Shown piece after piece: positions 20,942 through 31,210 of a stretch of 64,000 bases of DNA; position 1 is the stretch's first letter; each line of letters begins with the position of its first letter. This DNA comes from Collybiopsis luxurians FD-317 M1 (lineage: Eukaryota; Basidiomycota; Agaricomycetes; Agaricales; Omphalotaceae). A program made the position numbers and the translations under genes. The stretch covers positions 899,977 through 963,976 of the forward strand of contig KN834751.1 of assembly GCA_000827265.1 (NCBI GenBank). Reading direction: 5' to 3'. The notes below the pieces were generated by a model. It saw only the letters and a list, made by a program, of their open reading frames with translations, made no database searches and was not told where the DNA came from.

Positions 20942-21325
20942 CTACGGCGTATCAGCGTTACTAAGTAGGTGACAGTAGATATAATGTGAAGACAGACGAA
21001 CCGCCTTCTTTTGACGACTATTCCGAGTTCTGCGGCGAGAAGAGCCTTTCCCATATTGTCGACAAGCAAGTTCGTTTGTTGTGCAGAACGACTTTTCCAA
21101 TAAAGCCCTGACCTTCTTCGCGTCCACTTCAGGGGCATTTCCGTAAATGTTTTGTCTTTGGTATTGACAGCCTGTACTGGATTTAATGGGTCTACAATCG
21201 GAGGATGGTCGATACAGACTGAACCGTAATCGTTTGCAATTACTACATGGGCTTTCCCCGTTTTTCGCAGAACATTGGCGCTTCGCTAGGTAGCAATAAT
21301 CGCAAGCTTCAGAATAAAATGTCAA
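20942..21325 (-). pseudogene. Zn(II)2Cys6 transcription-factor-like fragment, probably frameshifted
   Basis: A 127-residue frame begins MTFYSEACDYCYLAKRQC and continues SAKNGESPCSNCKRLR. This gives five of the six cysteines of a fungal binuclear zinc cluster in the right spacing (C-x2-C-x6-C-x8-C-x2-C). In this frame the sixth cysteine is lacking; the neighbouring frame reads GSVCIDH at that point, so a one-base shift has probably broken the domain. The rest of the frame (AKKVRALLEKSF, basic GSSRRRTRNSRQKK) is short. No full-length activator body is seen. It lies between the two CoA-binding gene copies, next to the AAA-ATPase-like gene. Confidence 0.5.
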
Positions 21326-21979
21326 TTCTAGACAAATGCGTTAAGCAATTGAATCACCTTTCGCGCCGAACAGAAGTTCTGAGGCGGTCATCAATTTACG
21401 CTTTGGGCGGCCGTAGTTGGTCGACGAAATAGTCTGAAATTCCAGCATTGAATACAGGATATAATGAAGCGAACAGGAGGAAACCATACTCGATAAACGT
21501 TGCAAGATATAGAAAGACGAGAGCCAAATATTTGGTTGCTCAACTTGAATCTGGTGCTCAGTGGCGCGTCGCTTGTATGCCGGATTTAACACTGAGCCGA
21601 GCTGAGCCGGTTAAGCGAGGGATACATAACTTATCATAGACCCTCGTTCTAGCAAATGAGGGTGTATCTGAATGTATGAATGTATCATAAGGAATCAACT
21701 TCCGGAAGCAAGTGCGCAGATCCATCATTCCAATCACTTTTCCCGATATCCCCTTGCCCGCCATACTTCCATTTGATGCTGTCTCAAGGCTTGACTGCAT
21801 CAGTGTAGAATTCATACCAGCTTGTGCATCTATCGAGTCTTCATTGCTGAACACGGACAAGGATAGTTCCAGCTCAACATTCATGATGAGTACTCGAATA
21901 TGTGAAAGAATGCAAGTACACGCAAACGGCGAAAACGGAATTTACACTAACACAAGCGTCCGGACACTGTCTGCTGTCG
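21326..21979. other. Sequence of unclear coding status between the zinc-cluster fragment and the AAA-ATPase-like gene
   Basis: A minus-strand frame at 21558-21884 could be a 3' exon of the AAA-ATPase-like gene, but there is no clear splice junction or family similarity, so I leave it unassigned. The rest shows no gene. Confidence 0.3.
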
Positions 21980-22903
21980 TTATCGACTTGAAATATTCGC
22001 AGCTATCATATCCAGTACTTCCCTGCAGCTATAAACGTTTTCACCACCTTCTGTGAAGCATTCATGCCGGCATGTCTTCAATATCTCACTCAGCAAAGAC
22101 TCCCTTTTATCGGCTGCTACCCACTTCTCGACAAGGTCTGCGATCTCTTTTTCAATGAACCCAACCGATTTGGCAAAATCAGGACCACTAGAAAAATCCA
22201 CAATATTTAGGAAATGCTCTGGTGTCAAATCGTCGCGCCCTTCTAGCCCAACGCCCGTGACAAAGATGCACTCCAACGACGCCAGATGAACACCAAAGCC
22301 ATTCAACATGACGAGCACTCCATAATATAAAATCTCGTGAATGGCGTCTTTCACCTGGGACACATGCTCGGGGCTTACAGACATGAAAGGGGTGTCATAA
22401 GCATCGATGGTTATAATGGTTGAATGACTGGCGCCAAGCTGAGGATGCAGTAAGAACACGATCTTTATTTCCGCGTGATCATAACTCACTGGAGCATAGA
22501 GACACACGTTAGGAGTGCTCAGTTGGTATACATTAAGACCTCGCTGCGCCCACTTCAGCTGGTCGGTGTACTTTGTCAACCATCTATGGACGGCCGCATC
22601 AACGTGTTCCTGAAGCTTGGTGCGGAATCCTGCTGCGCTGAAAGGTTCATCCTTTGGTATAATGTTGGCCAGATCGAACTGCAGAAGGAGGTGCCTCTTG
22701 CGATGGTAATCTAAGACTGGACTACGGACATCGTCAAAGTTCTCTTCAGAATAGATGTCGCAAAATGCGGCAAGTTGATCCAAGAATGCTGTTTTCCCGA
22801 ATCCTGTTGGTCGATGGATGAGGCAATTGGCGAAGGGAAGAAATTTTACAAAATATTGTTGCTTATTGAACCGACCGGGAAATCCACAGGGAAAACTTTG
22901 CAC
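21980..22903 (-). CDS. AAA-ATPase-like (PF09820-type) NTPase, possibly incomplete
   Basis: A 307-residue frame with a P-loop variant, HRPTGFGKTAFLDQLAAF (Walker A-like G.GKT), a strand LLLQFDLANI, and IDAYDTPFMS in the place of the IDEYDTP motif that defines AAA-ATPase-like proteins. It ends near NVYSCREVLDMIAAN. This family is widespread in fungi and bacteria and often expanded near mobile or effector-like genes. The Asp-Glu of the usual DEYD motif is Asp-Ala here, which may impair ATP hydrolysis. An upstream minus-strand frame (22922-23230) with hydrophobic segments could be a first exon joined by the AG at about 22921, but this is uncertain. Its position between two duplicated genes suggests insertion. 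Confidence 0.65.
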   Translation of the reverse strand: MQSFPCGFPGRFNKQQYFVKFLPFANCLIHRPTGFGKTAFLDQLAAFCDIYSEENFDDVRSPVLDYHRKRHLLLQFDLANIIPKDEPFSAAGFRTKLQEHVDAAVHRWLTKYTDQLKWAQRGLNVYQLSTPNVCLYAPVSYDHAEIKIVFLLHPQLGASHSTIITIDAYDTPFMSVSPEHVSQVKDAIHEILYYGVLVMLNGFGVHLASLECIFVTGVGLEGRDDLTPEHFLNIVDFSSGPDFAKSVGFIEKEIADLVEKWVAADKRESLLSEILKTCRHECFTEGGENVYSCREVLDMIAANISSR

Positions 22904-22921
22904 AGAAGGGATGCTAGCTTC

Positions 22922-23230
22922 CTAAGCCAACCGGTGAGTTAATGGGTATATGAATGTGACAGTGAAAGCGTACAGGACCAAGGCGTTCCCATTTGCATTG
23001 CAGAGGGCGATAGACAACGTTCCGCTGGGTAAAGCTATCGTAGCTGCAACTTTCGCTGTCAGTTGATGTATGCCCTTGAGAACAAGGAGAGGTATGAGAT
23101 TCAGCAGCAGCGATATGGCCGATGGCTTACTGGTATGATTTCTGAAATGGCGAGCGAGCCTAGTGAGCCAATTCATGGTCGCACGCCTGATCGCCACTGA
23201 ATTCTTGCTTCTCGCCGCTCGGCGCGCCAC
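22922..23230 (-). CDS. Possible N-terminal exon of the AAA-ATPase-like gene, or small membrane protein
   Basis: A 102-residue frame starting MARRAARSKNSVAIRRA, with two hydrophobic stretches (SLLLNLIPLLVLKG and LVLYAFTVTFIYPL). It lies just upstream of the AAA-ATPase-like frame on the same strand. It may be a separate small protein or a misread 5' exon. No family is recognised. Confidence 0.3.
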   Translation of the reverse strand: MARRAARSKNSVAIRRATMNWLTRLARHFRNHTSKPSAISLLLNLIPLLVLKGIHQLTAKVAATIALPSGTLSIALCNANGNALVLYAFTVTFIYPLTHRLA

Positions 23231-23372
23231 TCCTTCTGCCCGACAATTTGATGCCGCCTCAATGCCTATATATCTTATGGGTTTAACCTTCTTATGATCA
23301 TGCGTAGCAGAGTGAAGTTACAGATTTTATCTACAACATCTAATTCAATGAGCCTAAATACTGCTGAACACC

Positions 23373-23988
23373 TCACAAATTCGCCCTGAACTTGTCTCCC
23401 TCAACCAACACACAAGGCCCGCCATAAACAACCTTGTCCTGCAACCCATTCGCTTTGATGTACTCGATGACGTTATCGTCTTCAGCTCCAGGCTGGAGCC
23501 ATAGAGCGGGAATTTCAAGCTGTTTGGCCGCTTCAAGTATCCCAAGGGTTACCTGTGGATAAGGAATAAGGGTCAGGGTGTGTACACGATTGATCATTGA
23601 TAGTGGGCGTACCTTGGGTGGTGTAACGATACTAACAGACGTGGTAGTAGGAGAAGACAATTCTTTGATAGAACTAAGTGTCGCTACGCCCTCTAGCTCC
23701 GTTTCTTTCTGTTTTACGCATTGCGGGGGGCATTCGCAATTAGATCATCGAGGAAAGGAGGTAATGATAATGATTCGAGCGTACATGATGTATCGGAGTA
23801 ACCGGAATGTCTCTGGCTAAGTACCACTTGAGAAGCTATAGTACCAACCTTCGTTGTGAGATTCCTCGGGATCAACAAACGCAGCCCGAACGCACCCTCG
23901 TCCCATACTTTGTTTGATCCTTTGAGGCTCCAATGACAGCGTACGAAGGAGAGTGGAAGAAGGCGGTCTTGATTGCTTCGAATGACAT
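23373..23988 (-). CDS. CoA-binding-domain protein (YccU/COG1832-like), copy 2
   Basis: Paralogue of the gene at 19192-19781 with the same four-exon structure. Exon 1 reads MSFEAIKTAFFHSPSYAVIG then ASKDQTKYGTR, exon 2 LLKWYLARDIPVTPIHH, exon 3 ends SPTTTSVSIVTPPK, and exon 4 reads LGILEAAKQLEIPALWLQPG and ends GGPCVLVEGDKFRANL. The Rossmann-type GAS-KYG loop and the ALW.QPGAED segment are intact. The exon 3/exon 4 junction has a donor at about 23612 (GTACGC). Both copies appear functional, with roughly three quarters of residues the same by eye. Confidence 0.85.
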
Positions 23989-24061
23989 TTTCCGTTTCCT
24001 TTCTTTTTTAACTAGGCCTGGGCGAAGTTGGAAGTCGGAAAGGTATATAGCGTCTTCCCCG

Positions 24062-24225
24062 TTATAAATTGCTCTTCATAAGCAAATCACGGGTGGCGTG
24101 CTTGAGAGCCAGAAATGGTCCGTGGATACCCCATCGCACAAAGTTGGACATTCCGTGTGCAGCCGAATGTTGTACAATATGTTTCACAGAGAGCAGAGCA
24201 TATGGGAGATGGTAAGAGTTGACAA
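24062..24225 (-). pseudogene. Terminal exon fragment of an unknown gene (copy 2)
   Basis: Minus-strand frame YALLSVKHIVQHSAAHGMSN, then GIHGPFLALKHATRDLLMK and a stop at 24062-24064. It matches the fragment at 19864-20052 upstream of the other CoA-binding gene. The reading is better preserved here than in copy 1. The parent gene is not recognised. Confidence 0.5.
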
Positions 24226-24372
24226 GCCGCACGGTGATGAGTCAGCTCCCACCCGAAACCAGGAACTCAGAGTCAGACGTCGAAGTCCGAGAGCTTGAGC
24301 TTGATACGCAAACTCGATATTAATTCACAGTTACATCCGGATATTTCCGTACAAGTTATAGATCATCCAGCA

Positions 24373-27300
24373 TCACCGCACAGTAGCAAAACCACCCGAC
24401 GACAAACTCTCCGGGACCGCACTCCCACAATCATTCCCCTCATTCATGTTCGCCGTAACCTCAATAACCACCTCTCCGCCTTTCCTAAACACATCGTAGA
24501 AATCAAAATGACATTTCGTGGCCAGTTCCACGCCGTTCAGTGTCACGTTCTTGACATAGGCTGCCGCTCCATTGGGAATCTTAGCCTGGATCGACTTGGG
24601 GTCGAACCCAAGCGTTGTTATGGTGGTGGAAGTATTGAGGTAGGTGTTATGAATCGTGTAGTTTGGTGTGAAGGGTGAGAGGATGAGGAACTGGGACGTG
24701 CCCGGGACAGGATAGAGGCCGAGGAGGTGGAAGGTGAGCACGGAGGCCATGGCTGCCTGGTCATCATTTCCAGGAAGGCCCGCGGGGGCTACGAGACATA
24801 AAATCAACATTCCAGGTCAGTGCTGTTGAATTTGGATTTACTCACTTATATCGAAGTTCTCGAACACTACCTGCCTTACTCGCTGAACGGACTTCGCGGG
24901 CTGATTGGCGTAGTGATATCCAATGGGCGTCTAGAATTTTTCATTCAATTGCGAGGAAACCAAAACAAAGGATGAGTAAACTAACTTGGAATGAAGGCTC
25001 ATTGCCTGCAAGGTAATAGCCCGCCTGTGCGAAGGGTCAGCGCTTGCAGCAATCTTGATACAAGTCGACATCCTTACATTGAAGAAATGGTCCAAACGTT
25101 TAACAAACGTGTCCTGAAGACTTGTAAAGAACTATCCGCCGAGGAGGAAACGAGACACGTACATTTCCACCCATAAGTTCAATCAGCCCATTCGTATCAT
25201 GCGGTGCGAACCAGCTATACTCCCAGCTAGAGGACTCATAGAATCCCACTTCGTTGTTTCCCTGCAACGAACACGCTCTGCTGTCGTTCTTGTCTTGAGG
25301 AGAGCAATCCACTGGACTAGTAAAAGCGAATGAGCCATTGGGGAACCGTTTCTGCATGAATCCATGGAAGCCGTCGGAGGTGACTGTTTTGTCCCAGACA
25401 TTATGGTACCACTGAAGGTAAGGTACGTGGTATTAGTTTCCAACGTGATCTAGAGGAAAAATAATCTAATGAACTTGCCGAAGAACGATTGAAATATTCC
25501 GCTTCGTTCGCCGAGTTGTTCATTAAGAGCGAGACTTGGCGGATGCTAAAGTCCTCGAAAACATACTAGGGAAGAGCAAATGATATGAGTCTACGCCCTA
25601 TCTCCGATCAACGCTACTTACTTCAAGGGTTCTGCTTCCCTCTCTGGTCTGACGCCCACTGCTAGTTGCATCAATGACATCAAAAGGTACGTATCCGAAT
25701 TCTCTGTAAAAGGATGAGTCGATCGAGTCCAAGTTGGGATACAGGCAGTATTGCTTACTTGTATAAGTTCACTTCCCGGCCCTCAATATCCCACTCGAAA
25801 GGATTCGACTCGCCATCTGCCAGCATAGCAGAGTAAAGGTCATTCAAATCGACTCCTAGCTCAGCAGCTTCATTATGATAGTTGATAGCAAAATGCCCGA
25901 CAATGACATCTCCACTGGATCCTCCTTGAGTCCAGCCGGGAAGGTTGTTAGCTCTGTCAGAATACAATTTCAGCTTCGAGCTGAATCTCAGGGTGCAAAC
26001 CTCGCTCACCTGCACTCAGGCATCCATCCGAGCTTACGCCAGCCATCGATATAATTGTCCACAATCTGGGCGTAATCGACTGGGTGTTGGAGGGCCATCA
26101 GAGGGTAGAAAGTACGGAACTGTATATTTCAATTGAGATAGGAAAAACTTTATCATCATGAAAGTTTCGTACAGTGTCCCAGCTAAAAACAGAGACACAT
26201 CAGCCACCGATAGCCATGCAAACATAGCCTGCTCACCTGCAATACAGTGAATCGAAATAGAACGAGGTCGTGCCAGCAAATGGTCCTTGTGTTTCCCCGG
26301 TCGCATTGTTCTATTTGCGGACATGAAGAAAGCAAACGGGTTAGATTCGGACTCCAGAAGATTCCCCAAATAACCCACCGGAGTTAACGAAGCGCGATAC
26401 AATGAAGAATATAACATTTCGGTGACATTAGGTGGAGTGTTCGCCAAATCGATTTGAATCGAGCTGAGTTTCTCGTTCCACAGCGCTTTGCTTTGACCCA
26501 TGATTTCGTCAAACGTCGATGTACCAACTTCCGATTCCGCATTGGAACAAGCCTGGTCAGAGGATACGAAGGATACTCCGACCCGAATGATGATTTCTGA
26601 AGGAGTTCCTTGATATGAGAAAAGGGCGCCGTATTCATAGTGATCTCCAATGAGATTTCGGGTTTGGTTGAGATGAGTTTGACCCAATGCTTTAGCATTA
26701 AGACCGTAGCTACACAAACCAAGCTCATTGCTCATATCTCTGAGGTATAAACACCGGCAAAACTCACGGGTTACCCTGCCAAATGCCATATTCATCGAGC
26801 GTTTGATTTCCATTATTGAGAAGGTCATAACAGGCAAAAGCTTGATAATTGAAACTGGTTGGTCCGAAACTACAAGTAGCACATTAGGTTAGGCTAGGTC
26901 AGGTATCCTATGGGTACTTTACCTGGAGCCCCAGAGACCTCCAATTGTTACTCGGCCCTTTTGTGGATCAATGTCCATCGTTCCTCCCGCGAATGAAACC
27001 GGCAGATCGTTCGACAGATCTAAAATTGTGAAGTCAATGATCAACCAAATACGTCAGTGGCGACGGAGATAAACGGCAAACTTGCCCAAAACAAAATAGG
27101 GCTTGGAGCCCTCGGGAAAGGTGAACCTTTCTAGACCTGCTCTCCTAGTCGAGGTAGCTTCCATCTTGATTCCATTATCGAGCGTCTGAGAGAAATATCC
27201 GGGTGACGCGTCTAGAACAAATGTGGGTATCGCAGGTCAGCTTTCAATGGGCGTGAGATCAGCGTAGGTCAACAGACCGTCCGTGTTATTTTTGCGGAAG

Positions 27301-28015
27301 GTCTCTCGGTCAGCGAGTCTAGTGGCACAAGTGTTGAATCCTCCTGGACATGTCATGGGCATTATCTCGAAGTTCCCATACGTTCCTAGTCCCTGAATCA
27401 AGATACAGCGGCACCTGCGAACGGAAGGGCGTACCTAGGGAAGAACCCGTTCCAGAATCATGAAGCGGGCTGAGTCCTCGAATGGTCTGAGTAGGATCCG
27501 TGACGTAACCTAAATTAACTTCAGCACCCTCGGCCAGTAAGTCGACGGATTAGTGGGGTTACCAGCAGGCGCGTAGCCTAGGAAAGCGTGAATATTTGTG
27601 AAACAAATTGCAAAAGAATCACTCGTACCGGTGAGATCAGTGGAGAACTTGACCTGGTGAAAAAGGTTGAGCAAAAATCCCAGCGATCAAAGATGGACGT
27701 ACCATTCCAAATGGAATCGAAGCACCAGGACTTAATGACGAGGCTTTAGAGACAGGACTTAGATTGCGACGTCTGAGAACATACCAAACATCTCCAAAAT
27801 TGTCTATAACGAGTTAGATCTCGCATTTTTTGAATAGAGATGGTGCACTTACCAGTGCCGATGAAAGGATTTACAAAGGTGGTATAGTCAGGATTAGACT
27901 CGTTTGCCGCCGCGGCTATGGCGGCTGAAATCCTCTTCTGAACCTCAGGAGAGGGCTGAGCGTAGACCAGCGATACAAACAGTAGGAGCGGTACGGTCCT
28001 TGTAGGGAGTACCAT
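24373..28015 (-). CDS. Secreted glycoside hydrolase family 92 alpha-mannosidase
   Basis: A long, intron-rich gene starting at 28015 with a signal peptide (MVLPTRTVPLLLFVSLVYA). The N-terminal mature part has YTTFVNPFIGTG, the opening of GH92 enzymes. Further motifs include DLSNDLPVSFAGGTMDID, the GGSSGDVIVGHFAINY region, AGNEPSFQTPIGYHYANQPA (the GNEP...PxxYxY segment) and GNDDQAAMASVLTFHLLGLY near the C-terminus. GH92 enzymes are calcium-dependent exo-alpha-mannosidases that trim mannan or glycoprotein N-glycans. The predicted protein is about 800 residues, normal for the family. Function outside the cell is expected from the signal peptide. All exons I checked splice in frame. Confidence 0.9.
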
Positions 28016-28616
28016 GATGTCAAACCCGGGCTGGAAAGGGAAAGCAGCCTGGAGAGCTTTATATCTCTGGAATCGTACGGTATTGAAATTCCGAAGAGCT
28101 CATATTTGTCTGTCCGCGTGGAACGAGACGGATAAGAAGCTTCCTTCGCATGGTTGGCATTGGGCATTCAACACTGATCGCTTTTCCTCGTGACCGAACG
28201 CAGGAGCGTAATAAATGGAGAAAACTCTATGAATATCGTTAAACTAGCCCTATGATACAGTCAACTATGAAGCTTGAACTTGAAGTACGGAATGCGGGAA
28301 CCGACAAAAATCAGAACGCTGAGAAATTGGGCTTCACGTAACAACATACATAAATATGAAGCTTCACTTACTCGCTCGAAATTCGCTTGCTTCGATGTAT
28401 AATTTGTCTCCAGGCGGCTGTACAGCTCAATGCTCGTTTCAAGTCGTCAAAACACTGTAACAGCGCTAAACAGCAATTTCAAAGCCTCGCCCTGTGAGGC
28501 ACCATGTGAATGTCACGTGTCATTACTTACGCGCTCAACGCGTCAAGTACAATCATGCGCAAGATGTCAGGTACATCTGAAGATACAACACTATAGTACA
28601 AGTCTGTAGAGAAGTT
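28016..28616. other. Intergenic between the GH92 and first MFS genes
   Basis: Contains the GH92 promoter (minus strand) and the 3' flank of the MFS gene. No additional gene is supported. Confidence 0.4.
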
Positions 28617-30749
28617 CTACGCTGACCCCATGGACATCATGCTCTTGCCTTTGATATTGCGGCGCTCGAGCTGTCAAGCTGTATCAGTAGTCGAGAAGAG
28701 TCACAGTGCACGAGATAATCACCGCAAGACCTGCGAATGCGCAGATACCGGAAAATACAACAGGCGAGATGAAGGTGGTCCTAAGAGCTCGAGCGAATGC
28801 TTCTGTGATACTCGATAGGTTCTCTGCTGATGCCCCAGCGACCGACATATTAATTAGACCGCCTTCGATTATTGTGCTCGGGTCAAGGCCAGGATCGTAT
28901 CGCTCTACATCTATTTCCAGCGCGTTGAGAAACAGTGATTGTGCTATAGAAATTGCAACTGCACCACCCGCGGAGTTGGCGAGCATCAGCAAGGACACTA
29001 GAATTAAGCCAGAAAAGGTCGGGGGTTCAGCACTAGCAGCTTGTAGCTCAATAAGAGAACCTACGAGCAAGTGGTATTTCAGACGGTTTGGCTATTACTT
29101 GAACGGCTAAGAAAGGGATTTGTGCAGCAAGACCAGTTCCAACCCCTAGGACAAGCTGGTACCCCAGCCAAGAACTGAGCGCGGAATCGACATCGAGGGT
29201 TGAAAGCATCCCGCATCCAACTAACATGATTGAGCTTCCTAACCACATGATGGGCACGTATTCCCCTGTAGAGGTTATGACAGCGCCGGCCAGCCCCGCA
29301 GTAAGAGCTATGAATGGCTGAGAATCCAAGTTCTTAGAACGGAAGGGGGTATACGTACTGAGGGATAACATCCAAGGTAAGATTCGGATGGCTGAGCCTT
29401 CTGCAGTAGTGTGTTTCACGGCCTGAAAATATACTGGAAGGTAAAAAACATATCTTTCATTTTCACGAAGTCAGCGACAGCACAGAAAAAAAAAAGAAAC
29501 AGTAAACCTACACTGCCAGCATCATAGAATAGAAAAATGAGATAGCCGTTGAGACCAGGACACTTCTCTGAAAAAGCAAATTTAAAGGAAGTAGCGCGGT
29601 TTCCTTGCGCAGTTTTTGCCAAATTATAAAAGCAATGAAGAGCAGCACAGATACAACAAACAAACCCCATATCCGGGCGTTTCGCCATGCGTACAAGGTA
29701 CCTCCCCATTGCAGAGCAAGCATCAAACTGATGCTCGAGCTGACGAAGAGAGCTGCTCCTAAGAAATCAATCTCATTTAGCTGCCGCCAAAGCGGACGGA
29801 CAGAGCTTGATTCTCGGCGAGGAGATCGGAAAAAGTAGGCGGTGGTAAAGAATGCTGGTGCCCCACAAAACAGATTAATCCAAAAACACCTGAGGAAGCT
29901 CTCGTATCACCGTTTAGTCAGTCCGTTCGTATAGCAGACATACCATCTCCAAGTCAATCTATCTGTCAAAACACCTCCCAAAACAGGCCCAACGACTGCG
30001 GAGATCGCATACATGCTTGCAAGAACCGCTATATACAGTGGTCGTTTTTCTAACCCAATAGAAAACACAAGAATGCTCATGCTCCCAGATAATAGTGCAG
30101 CGACCCCAATGCCAGCTACAGCACGTCCTGCGATGAACATTGAAGAGCTCGTAGCTGTAGCACAAAGAATAGATCCCGCTGAAAAGATGTTTGAATGCTT
30201 TTTTTGAAGATCACTGACGCTAACTCAGCACGCACCTTCAAAGATGAGCAATGAAGAGAGATAAATGATTTTCAAATCGAAATGGGTATATAATCGTCCG
30301 AAACAAGGCTGTAGAGTAGTCGAGGTGAGAAGATAGGCTGAACCGTACCATCCTATATCATCTAAGGAATCAAAAGTCGATGTAATCCTGGGTATCGCAG
30401 TGGCTTTACGGCACGGTAAGTTTATTTGAGCTTTCGCGACGTTCTCAAAGACAGACCAATTATATTCGCATCGAGGTGAATCTATGAGTCGGTAGTATCG
30501 GCCACATGCGAAGATATAGCATTTGTCCAAACTCACGACAAAAACTGTTAAACAAAGCCCCAGAACAATGAAAGCCAGGTTAATCCCTGACGCATACTGT
30601 GGAGAGAACTCTTCCTCTGCATCGGCAATCGGGGGATCCGCTTCACCAAGATCTTCTTCCTCCTCCACGGGCGACAAAGGGCGAATTTCAACCATTGTCC
30701 ATGATTTTATGTCCTTCAGCTGAATATTCTCAGACCTTTTTCTCGCCAT
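28617..30749 (-). CDS. MFS multidrug-type transporter (DHA2-like), copy 1
   Basis: The start at 30749 gives an acidic cytoplasmic N-terminus ([20 protein letters not shown]) before the first membrane segment [19 protein letters not shown]. Landmarks are [20 protein letters not shown], the motif-C antiporter signature [10 protein letters not shown] in helix 5, the [19 protein letters not shown] segment and a C-terminal [19 protein letters not shown]. Family topology is 14 helices with a proton-coupled export role. The last exon is best read as [15 protein letters not shown], ending at 28617, because the two neighbouring paralogues have an IER tail at exactly the same place; an unspliced stop at 28684 is the alternative. 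First of three tandem copies on the same strand. The substrate is unknown. Confidence 0.85.
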
Positions 30750-31210
30750 GAGGATGACGTTTTCATGAGTTGTGGCGAAGGAGTTGGAAGTTAGCGATTG
30801 ACCTTCTCCCGTTCTTCTTATAAGCCTACTGGTATCCGAAGAAGTTTGGATATTGGCGGCGCGCGGTTCCCGCGGGAGGGGTTCTTAGCTTTTGCTTCCT
30901 GATCTTCAGATTCTCCTAGTCCAGGCCCAATGCAGCGTTATTAGGGCTTCCCTTCGTTCCTTCGTTCCAAGCCCTCAAATATATCGTGAGAGATTCTGTC
31001 TTCAGTACAGGTGGGGCGTTAAGGATCGCTGGCGTTACATTGTATGGTTTTTAGTAAAGGGGAGCCTTGCAAACTCCTCGAGCCGACCCACAAGGAAATC
31101 TGTCGTCTAAACTGTGTCTATCGATGTATTACTGCCACTGAGAATTAGTGTTCGGTTCTCGATTTCTCGGCTGAGATTGTGCGGCGCTATACTATAATCG
31201 TAAATTGTAG
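30750..31210. other. Intergenic between MFS copies 1 and 2
   Basis: Promoter region of MFS copy 1 and 3' flank of copy 2. There is a local CCTTCGTTCCTTCGTTCC repeat near 30951. No gene is seen. Confidence 0.4.
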
